The notes below the pieces were generated by a model that saw nothing but the letters and a program-made list of their open reading frames with translations, had not been told where the DNA came from and ran no database searches. Shown here in pieces: positions 24,158-33,655 of a stretch of DNA of 64,000 bases; within the stretch, counting starts at the first letter, position 1; each line of letters opens with the position of its first letter. The DNA is from Buxus sempervirens (Eukaryota > Streptophyta > Magnoliopsida > Buxales > Buxaceae): contig OX387190.1 in the NCBI GenBank assembly GCA_947561395.2, positions 11,650,858 through 11,714,857 on the forward strand, in the 5' to 3' direction. The position numbers and the translations under genes are program-made.

Positions 24158-24694
24158 AGCTAACAAAGCAATAGTTTGGGTCCCATCATCTAGTTTTCTC
24201 CTTTGACCACATTGATGATTTGGGTAACCAAGTGTATAATTGCCCTTTTTTTTGTAATTTTCAATTAAATGGCTCCCATAGATCCCAAGATGCAAACAAG
24301 ATTATTTCAAGAAGCTCTATAGTCCCTTCATTGGAAAGATAATTTCCCAACATGTTCATTGTCAAATTGCAAATACGAGAACATGGCTACTTGTATCTTC
24401 CTCAGCACTATGCTATTCCAATTACCTTTACTATAGTTAGATCTGTCACATTTTGGTTACCACATTTTGAACCATGTAATTAGTGGCTCCCAAATCTATA
24501 ATAAAATCCACCATTTTTTATTACCCATCATCCAATTAGAATGCTTCCAAAAACAAAAATACACCAACAAGCCCTTAAGGAAGAAATTTTGGGGCAACCA
24601 AAGAACTATAGTGTAAGAAAGTAGTACTAACCCTTTTAAGGAAAAAAAATGGTCATTTATAATTTTTTTTGCCACATTAAGAACTGATCCTATT
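24158..24694. other. Host DNA, no gene seen
   Basis: AT-rich. No domain, splice structure or repeat boundary that I can support. It ends in the TSD CTATT. Confidence 0.4.
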
Positions 24695-26482
24695 TGTAAC
24701 GCCCCGGATCCAGGTTTATTTAACCACATAAACCCAAATCTGGTTCGTTAGGGAAAATGGCCTGAACAACTATTCCAGACTTAAACAAATTCATTTATTA
24801 TATCAGAGTGCGGAAATAAAAACATCTTTCAAGAAGCGTGGAATTAAACCACCAAAATAATCCATTAATATTTCATCTATAAATTCTGAAAAGGGTTCAA
24901 CTAAATAACATCCACCAAATACAGAACCTTATTTGTATAACCAAATCCGCCCATGCGGGGAAACAATAAATCAGGCACCAGCCTTGTCATACCAGTGACC
25001 CAAAACCAGAACAAAATGCACCAAGTCATATGTCCAAAACTCCAGGTTTCAACAGGCCAATATGTCTCGAATGTGTATCGACTCCATCGATGCACAAAAT
25101 ACCTTCATATCACCCAAATACAAGTGTATGAACTCACAAAACCAATCTTGGTTAAAAGTAAAATCTTTTGGAACAATGAAATCAAGTAAAAGTGCCTCTT
25201 TAAAAACATCTACCCAAAATCTTTATAAAATTGAATTTTAAACATTCGCCAGTACCAAAAATTCCCAAATACCCCAATCTTGATGGTACATAGGTTAAAA
25301 TTGGATAAAAACACTTTTGTAGTGAAAAACTAAGTTGAAAAGCAAATTTCCAAAAATCTGACAGACTGGTCGCTTGAGCGGCCAAGGGCGCTCGATCAAC
25401 CTTCACAAAAGGTTGTTTCAGGGGAGTTCGCTCAAGTGACTGTTCTAGCGACAATTCAATCTAGGAGAAATTGCTCTCGGGTTTTGAATAAATACATAGG
25501 GCGCTTGAGCGACTGCTCAGGCGACCCGATACGTGAAAAATCATTAACTTTGTGAAATTCAACAAAAATTCCACAACTCAATATTCAATACATCAAAACC
25601 ATTCTAAATCATTCTAAAACACTTTATAAGCATGCTAGAACAATTCCCAACAATTAAAACATCATAAATAACAAAAACAACGCATCAAATCACCGATTAA
25701 CCATGTATATCGTCTAAACACGAATTTGTATTTTATGCAAGCATCAAAGGGACTACTTACCTGTTTCTAGGACTTAAACTTTCTCTAAACGCTCTCCAAA
25801 ATCACTCAAATGAATGCCTATTCGATCACATCAAGCCTCTCTCAATTTTGGATCAAAATCATGTCTTTAAGAACCAAAACACATCTAAACTTCCAAAACA
25901 GAAACCTTCTTATAGTTTGTTCTTACCTGGGCTTTTATGCACGAAAATCTCCTTCTTCCTCCTTTAAAAACTGCTTCTACAAGTTGCCTAGGGTTAGGTT
26001 TGATCTCTAGGAAAAAGAGAGAGAAGTATAGAGGGAATAGAAATGGGCGTGCGGCTGCTTCTATTTTCCTGTTTTGCTCTTAACTAGAATAACCCATGCA
26101 TGGTCTAGGTTTATTTAATTTATTTAAAGTCTTTTACCAATTTACCCCCTTCACTAAGCCAAACCAATTAAACCATGAAGCCTCAACCCAATTAAACCTT
26201 TGGGTCAACCCACTCTCTTTGGGTTCGACCAACTCCTTTAATTCCTTATTGTTTATCTTTTATTTTATTTCTAATTAGTTCTTACTAATATAAATCATAA
26301 CACAAATAATTATTATATTAAAATAATACTTAGTCCATAATCATGAACTCACCTTATATAGGCTCTCCTATCATCTCTGGTTCATCTTGGACTCCTCCGA
26401 GTTAAACCAAAATCTCATCTCCTGCATATTATTAACCAATTAGTCTATTTATTTATTTATTATTAAAATCTGGGATTTTACA
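24695..26482 (-). mobile_element. Family B solo LTR B4
   Basis: Plus-strand termini TGTAACGCCCCGGATCCAGG...AATCTGGGATTTTACA. TSD CTATT is perfect (24690-24694, 26483-26487). The minus-strand donor-like AACAG|GTAAGTAG is at 25759-25760; I could not place an acceptor. A CpG-rich patch with GCGCTTGAGCGAC / GTCGCTTGAGCGG motifs lies at about 25370-25535. At 1.8 kb it is the shortest family B copy here. Confidence 0.9.
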
Positions 26483-26487
26483 CTATT

Positions 26488-27243
26488 GACTTATTCAATT
26501 CCAAGACATCTGGATGTCCAAAAAATAATTTCCAACCTCCCCATTAAAATTTCAAGGTATCCAAATGGTCCACAATCTAAATTGTGAATGTATTTGTGGT
26601 CTCCGCTTAAATTCTTAGATTGTCAACATTTATTAGCTTGTTGGTACAGCTGCAAATTTAGAATCCAAAATACTACTGGATGTAGAAAATCATGACAAAT
26701 TATTTTCTTTTGAAGAGTACTAAGCATTCTGTTATACATTCAGATAGGATACCTTATGAATTTCACATTTGCCAACAAACAAGCTAGAATTTATGTAAGA
26801 AGGTAATATTAAAACTACTTTCTATTATCAAAAGGGGAAAATTTTCTTGATCAATAAATTTCAAATTTTCTCATTTAGGAATGGATAAAAAGTAAAACAA
26901 ATCTAAAGTATTATACTAAAATTGTTGGAGTATAAACTTATTATAAACTTTTAGTGTAGTATAACAATGAATGCATGAGTGAAATAGGGTAGGTCATTCC
27001 TTCAAAAATCCTTCTATCAAAAAAGATATCCATTAAAGTAGCTGATAACATCCTATTAAATCTAAAACACCTAGAGATGAACATTAATTTAACAATTATT
27101 TTCATATTAGAATGCTATTTTTTGCAAGTATGCACGGTGAGTTTACAAGAGCTAATATGAGCACTGATGAACATATGAACCCAAGGTTGCAGTACTAACT
27201 GGTTTTCTTACCATTTGTTGATTGGACTAAGGGATATTGAATT
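26488..27243. other. Host DNA, no gene seen
   Basis: AT-rich sequence between LTRs B4 and B5. No supported feature. Confidence 0.4.
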
Positions 27244-28972
27244 TGTAACGCCCCAAACCCGGGTCAGTGCAAAACCGGCACCCAGCCCGAATCTGGTTTG
27301 TTACTGTAACAACCCGAGTCTAGTTCAACAACCAAACCTGAGATGCTACTGAAAATTTGGGGTTAGAACCAAACTAAGATTAACAAGGAATTTTAAATTT
27401 AAATATCTTTATCAGAGATTTGGTGGAAATAAAACAATTCTTTATTCAATTTAATCAAATTAGTTTACAAAAATATTTGTCTATTCAGAAAAAGGAGAAT
27501 AATATCATTTACAATTCTACCCATAAAGTTCTACCCCATCTTCACGATCTCTCCAAGCAATACCTAAAAAATAGGTGAAAACGGAGTGAGATTTACATCT
27601 TAGCAAGTAGCAGGTGCATGCAAATAAAAACAATCTAAATTTAAGGAAACAGTTATGAGGTATTCGATTAATCCACGCTAAAGCAATAAATCCAAGTTAA
27701 CCAGAGATAATTCCAAATAAAACGATAAAATATGCAAGCATACGTAACATACCAGCAATAAGATGTTATTGATAAAATAAATCGATAAAAGCGATAAAAC
27801 AATTGTGTCACTGTAGGACTCGCAAAGATGATAAGTTTTTGAGAAGACACTCGACCAAATGCTATACCACCGTGTGACTTAAGGGCGAAGCTACTAAGAC
27901 ACTCAAACCCGAGACATCTCCTTAGATAAGAGTCGTAGTAATCAACTTATCGCGCAAGAACTCAACAGAGTTAGTGTAACGCCCCGAACCCGGGTCAGTG
28001 CAAATCGGCACCCGACCCGAACCCGGTTCGTTACTGTAACAACCCGAATTCAGTTCAACAACCAAATCCGAGGTGTTACTGGCCCATATCAAATATACAT
28101 CAAGAATATACCAGACTAAAGAATTAAAAATCCATTCAATTAATTAAACTATCTGTAAGTGTGAAAACTCACACTCCTTATATGGCAAATGTTTGACAAA
28201 TTATATCCTCTAATAATCTTCAAGATGTGCAGAATCAAAATATAAGTTCTATGAATTTTGTAAAGAGGAAAGTGAGGCTACCACACAGCTACCATGCCGC
28301 TGGTAGCTCAAGGAAATCTAAAAGAAGAACATTTCGTAAAGGCACTTGCAATGAAGAATGCCGCTGCCACTCCGCTGGCAGCGCATAAGTTGTTAGCACC
28401 TGATTTTTGCACCCCCAAAAAATGCAAAAAATGAAATTTTAATTAAAAAGTCAAACCCTGAGGGGGCCAAAATTTGACTTTTTGATCCAAAGAAAATTGG
28501 CCATCAAACTTCCTCTCATTGAAAAGAGCATTTCGACACGGTTCTAACGCAACTGAGTTTGCCAGAATCGGAGTCCGGATGAGGAAGTTATGAGCCGGTC
28601 AAACTTTTGGGGGAGCAGAAGTTGACTTTTTGCTCGACCTCAATTCAACTGTCCAATTTGATCTCAGTGGATAGTGGGTTCCGAGCCGATTCCAACAACA
28701 CCAAATTTGCTGAAATCGGACATCGGACGGAAGAGTTATGGACAGTTGAAATTTCAAAGAAAGCTGCCCATGTGGCAAAACAGCAGCAAAAAGCAGAATA
28801 AATGAATTAAATAAAAAAAATAATCATTTAATAAAAATATCTTTATTTTTTAATAATATTTTAGTAAAAGAATCTCGTTTTTATAATAAAATAATCAAAA
28901 AATCGGATAAAAATCTTTAAATAAATCAAATTTAATAAAGCATTTGAAATCCAACATTTTAAAAACGTGCTG

Positions 28973-29132
28973 GACCGTATTTGAAGTACGGGCGAGGCAT
29001 GCCCGTATTTCAAATACGGGCAAGCTTCTAGAAGGGGACGCGTGTCGCTGTACGGCGGGACACGCGTCCCGTACGGCCGATTTTGCGAGATTTGAAAAAT
29101 GTGCGTTTTTCGCCCGTATTTGAATTACGGGC
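28973..29132. repeat. Upstream dyad cluster of LTR A4
   Basis: Contains 28975-28993 (decayed), a perfect palindrome with arms GCCCGTATTT/AAATACGGGC at 29001-29021, a 12-bp-arm inverted repeat GGGACGCGTGTC/GACACGCGTCCC (29035-29046, 29059-29070) and 29112-29132. It ends 14 bp before the TATA box. Confidence 0.88.
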
Positions 29133-29145
29133 ACGAAAATTTTGC

Positions 29146-29155
29146 CTATAAATAG
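29146..29155 (+). promoter_or_regulatory. TATA box of LTR A4
   Basis: CTATAAATAG followed by AGAGGCC; identical in the 3' LTR at 39346-39355. Confidence 0.75.
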
Positions 29156-29933
29156 AGAGGCCACCCCCCTCATTTGAACAAGCTAGTCCCCCATATGCCC
29201 CCACTCTCCGGTTTTGCTTTCTCCCACGTCCGAAACCCTGTCCAGATACACTCTCATTCCCAAGCTTAATTTTATCCCCAACATACCCCCATTCTACTTA
29301 AACCATGCCTAATCCCTCTCTCTTAGCCTTCATTCAATTCCACCTCAACAAACCTCTTTCAAAATCATCCTAGGAAAACCCGGAGGACGCGGAAGCGCTG
29401 CCGAAATCACCCGGAGAATCAACACTTGTCAGAAACAAGAAGGTAATAGTAAAGGAGTATTTCTGGTAATGTAATATCCAACATATTTTAAACTTGACTT
29501 TATTCTCGAATTCCCTTTATTTGCTATTTGCTTTATTATGTATCTCTCACTTGTTTGCTCTTATTAAGCATGGCATTGAGTCTCCCATGGTGAAGGTACC
29601 CAACTAAAAGGCGAAATGAGAATTCTATTGAGGATTTATCAAAGAAGCAGTTATTTAAAATAACATATCCTTAATTCTTGTAAAATGATATGCCTAATGT
29701 ACAAATCATCCTCTCCTCAACTTCATCCTCTCATGGTTCTCCTTCAAAGGAAGGCCACATGAAGATTAAAAGAAGGAAAAGGTGAAGAGTTGAAGAAGAA
29801 GATGATCAAGAAAAGGGCATTTAAGTTGCTGTGAAGACACTGTGAATCACCACCGAAGTCACCATAGCACCCCAGAAGACCTACCGGAGTGATCTCAATC
29901 GAAGTCGGAGCAAAACGGCGAAGTTGAACAAAA

Positions 29934-30041
29934 ACCGTATACTCAGAGCGGTCCAGGCGTGCCCGTAGTTAACCTACGGTCTGGCCTAAACAGTATTAAA
30001 ATTACGGTTCAGCCTAGACCATGATTGAAATACGGTCAAAC
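29934..30041. repeat. Downstream dyad cluster of LTR A4
   Basis: CCGTA/TACGG half-sites, including the dyad CCCGTAG/CTACGGT at about 29961-29980 with centre TTAAC. Same core as the upstream cluster, about 0.8-0.9 kb downstream of the TATA box. Confidence 0.7.
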
Positions 30042-30833
30042 CTGTAAATATCTTAAAAATCTATTTTTTGGACCCGGTTGGACCCAATCCAACCCATTTT
30101 TGTATAATCCGAACCAATGGGACTTCTTGGAATTTTCCAGGCCCATTTTGAGACTGTGGGCCTAAGTGGGCCCACCAAGGCTTCGTGGGCCCTTCAATGG
30201 TGCCCACATCCCGACTAGCCTAACCAAAGCCCGTTTTGATAAACGGACTAAAGGCCACATGATTAATTGCCCATGGGTCAAATCCAAGCCCATTGGGCCC
30301 TAAAAGACATCAATCCACTAACTTTGTAAATATAAATAAATCTTTAAACCAAATAGCCATAATCCAATAAGGGTTACCCAATAACCCGAACTGGGCCTTG
30401 GGCTTGACTTAAGCTCAATTTGGAATCCACTGGGCCTTCCAACGGGGCCCATACCAGACCCACTTCATTAACTTAATAAAAAGATAAAATCAAATAAAAA
30501 GGGGACCCACACCATCAACGGCCCCCACTAGACCAAATAAGTGTGCATGCTAGCTTAGGAATTGGGTGAAAACTAAGTTGACTCAGACCAAGGAGACCCA
30601 CGGGACCTGTCAATCGACGGGGCGGGCTAGGGTGTCTTCGGACTTCCCTAGACGTAACCGAGAACTTGCTCAGAACTCTAATAAGCCGCAGACCAGAATA
30701 ATTAGGCCCGAATAGGTGCCCCTTTTGTGTCTGCCTGCACCTTTCAGGCAGTGGCGACTCCAAAACAGTCCCGAGGCGAGCATCACGTCGCATGCGCCTC
30801 GTCGTACGGCCCGAAATCGGGGTGCGCACAGCT

Positions 30834-30851
30834 TGGCGACTCTGCTGGGGA
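30834..30851 (+). promoter_or_regulatory. tRNA primer-binding site of the gypsy element
   Basis: TGGCGACTCTGCTGGGGA three bases after the LTR end, matching the minus-strand PBS at 7536-7556. Typical of Tat/Ogre elements. Confidence 0.82.
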
Positions 30852-32694
30852 CCCCTCAGCCCAATTGGACCTTGGTCAGGAAATGAGTCAACATAGGGGG
30901 ATATGAGCAGATTTAGGAAGTACTTTTTGTCCAACCTTAGTAAGGTATGGAACTCTTGCAATTATTTGATATTGGGGATCCTGTCAAAAGGACGAGATAA
31001 TTGCCTAAGGAAAGTGGAATTTAAGCGGTTCCCTGTGACCCTCCACTTACCTGGGGATCCACCCAGACATCGTATTGCATGTTGTTCTGCACTCTCACTA
31101 TAAAAGTGACATTAAGGAACCCTTTATTAGCTCATTATTCGAGAATCACCCAAATAGACACTGCACTTTGCTCCACTGCACACATGAGCACTTCACCACA
31201 CCGTGAATGATCTTTTAACTGCATGGGGTGACATGCACGAGGGGGTCTACATGAATGATCCGCTTTGAATGACTTGATGAAATGCTGCTCTTTTTCACCA
31301 AAACATAGATCTCTCTAGCAGCCACCATTCTCAAACGATTTACTTTTGGGATGGTATTAGCCCTACACTCCCGTGGCTTGCCGGGGAAAGCAGGGTAAAC
31401 CCATCTCCCCAGGTTTCTGGATTCCTTAGCGCCACTGGCTTCATGCTGTGGTACGCAAGGGTCTAGTACTTGGCTCAGACCCTTGTAGACGAATGTCTCG
31501 GGCTGGGTACCCTTTCCCCACCTATCGTTTCTGATAAACCACGGCTTTGTGAATGCAACATGGATATGGATGTGGATGTGAATATTGGAAAATAAAATCA
31601 ATTTAAAATCCAAGAGTCCATCAGGGGCAGTCCTCCGTTCTTTTGCATTAAATTGAGTGAACCCTAGATCTTGGGCTGCCTTAGCCCTAATTTAGGAAGC
31701 CAACCAAATTTTGATCAGGGGAGCTACCCCAGATCCATGCATTAAGTCCTGTGAACCATGGGCCTTGACCCATTGAGTCCGCAGGGAGCACTCTGAGTAC
31801 AGGTCGACCTTTTGAGCAGATGAAAGCCGACAAGATCAGAAAATCCGGCAGAAATAGGCCAGATCAGAACAGGGGCATACAACCCTAGATCCAGGATTCC
31901 GGCCTACCTGACTTGAAGCAAATTTGTATCCTTCTTTTGGGTTCCCAAAAGCCCTTAAGATGAAAATTTTCAGATTTTGAATATCATGTAATTTTAGCCC
32001 TTTTCGGCAAATTATTAATTCTTTTGGTCTGACACCTGAAAGCAAAGACAGACGAAAGAACAGACAAAAGAAGGCTGATCTGGATTCAGACGTGCTTCCA
32101 TGTCTAGAAGTCATGCCTCGAGGGGCACCAACCTTTTTAGGACTATGCACACACTTTTTAATTATGCAAAATGGTAATGTTGGTTCTAATTTTGTGTACG
32201 CATCTTCATGCATTAAGTGCACACACTTCAAGATCATCTGCATATGCATGCCTGATTAAATCATTTCAAAAAAAAAAAAAACAAACAAACGAAACAAACA
32301 AAAAAAAAATTTTTCAAAGATTTAAATTGCCTCTAAGTGTACATTAAATTTGCTTTAGGGCAAACAATGGTTTCAATCCCCTGTGCTTAATCCAAGTTTC
32401 AATTGGCTGTGAAACAGCCCAAAATAAGGAAGTGAAAAAAAAAAAGAAAAAAGAAAAAGGGTTCAAGGAAAAAGTCTGATTTTTGTCGATGGCCATTGGA
32501 CAAAAAAAAAATCTTAAGAAAATCAATCAAATTGGGAAATCAACTTTTGTAGTTTCCCCAAATCCTGATAAAGATCAATACTTTGTGTTCCTACCATTCC
32601 AAACCCCTTATCATTCCTTGGAATTCTCCAAACTGATCCATTTCCAAAATCAAAATCAGCTCTTGTGGTTTCCAAACCCAGAGATTATTTCCTT
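30852..32694 (+). other. Gypsy leader, non-coding
   Basis: Long leader between PBS and tandem array, with poly(A)-rich stretches (about 32269-32312, 32435-32458). Short frames on the minus strand have no recognisable domain. It would lie inside a predicted intron from the LTR donor (29443) to an acceptor-like site just before gag (about 33596; TACTAAT, then a T-rich run, then GAAG). Confidence 0.55.
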
Positions 32695-33420
32695 ACCTCC
32701 GAAGTGGTGGTCAACCTCCGAAGTGGTGGTTGAAGGAAATCATTTTCAGAAATTTTCTTTCCTTACCTCCGAAGTGGAGGTCAACCTCCGAAGTGGCGGT
32801 TGAAGGAAACCTTTTCCAAGGATTATTCCCTTACCTCCGAAGTGGCGGTTGAAGGAAATAATTTCCAAGGATCTTCTCTCCCTTTACCTCCGAAGTGGCG
32901 GTTAAAAAGGATCTTTCCTCCGAAGTGGAGGCTAACCTCCGATGTGGTAGTCCTTTTCCTTACCTCCGAAGTGGAGGTCAACCTCTGAAGTGGCGGTTGA
33001 AGGAAACCTTTTCCAAGGATTATTTCCTTACCTCCGAGGTGGCGGTCAACCTCCGAAGTGGCGGTTGAAGGAAATAATTTCCAAGGATCTTCTCTCCCTT
33101 TACCTCCGAAGTGGCGGTCAAAAGGGATCTTTCCTCCGAAGTGGAGGCTAACCTCCGAAGTGGAGGTCAACCTCCGAAGTGGCGGTTGAAGGAAATCATT
33201 TTCAAAAATCTTCTTTCCTTACCTCCGAAGTGGCGGTTGAAGGAAATCATTTTCAGAAATCTTATTTCCTTACCTCCGAAGTGGCGGTCAACCTCCGAAG
33301 TGGAGGTTGAAGGAAATCATTTTCAGAAATCTTCTTTCCTTACCTCCGAAGTGGCGGTGAAAAGGAGATTGTTCTCAGGGATTCTCCCCTTGTCTCCGAA
33401 TGGCGGCTAAAAAGAGATCA
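32695..33420 (+). repeat. Leader hairpin array, about 20 CCTCCGAAGTGG units
   Basis: Roughly twenty cores CCTCCGAAGTGG(A/C)GGT, some as adjacent pairs, separated by GAAGGAAATCATTTTCAGAA-like spacers. Units such as ACCTCC/GGAGGT fold around loop GAAGT; others have GGCGGT with one mismatch. Spacing is about 17 bp within pairs and about 50 bp between them. Confidence 0.92.
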
Positions 33421-33655
33421 AATTATCCTCCTTGGTTGTTGAATAAAAGTTTCAAAACAAAAGAAAGAAATCATCAACTAAGTGAAAATCAATCAAATCA
33501 AAGAGTCTTGACTAATCTGCATTGGCATGCATCAACATGCATTATGTTTTGATATAATATGAATTCTCTATACTAATTTGTGTCTTTTTGTTGAAGAAGG
33601 TACCAAGATTGCGTATCGCAGCCCGTACCTCCTACGGTCAAGAAGAAAACTCCAA

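Larger units (their letters stand above)
28391..30830 (+). repeat. 5' LTR of the gag-only gypsy element (family A, copy A4)
   Basis: 2,440 bp, TGTTAGCACCTGATTTTTGC...GGGGTGCGCACA. Contains the upstream dyad cluster (28973-29132), TATA box (29146-29155), donor-like AAG|GTAATAG (29443-29444), downstream dyad cluster (29934-30041) and a GGCCCA-rich U5 at about 30110-30540. Confidence 0.95.

Noticed and set aside
30515-30961. 148-aa minus-strand frame, repeated at 40715-41113
   Set aside because: Antisense to LTR U5 and present in both LTRs because the LTRs are copies of each other.
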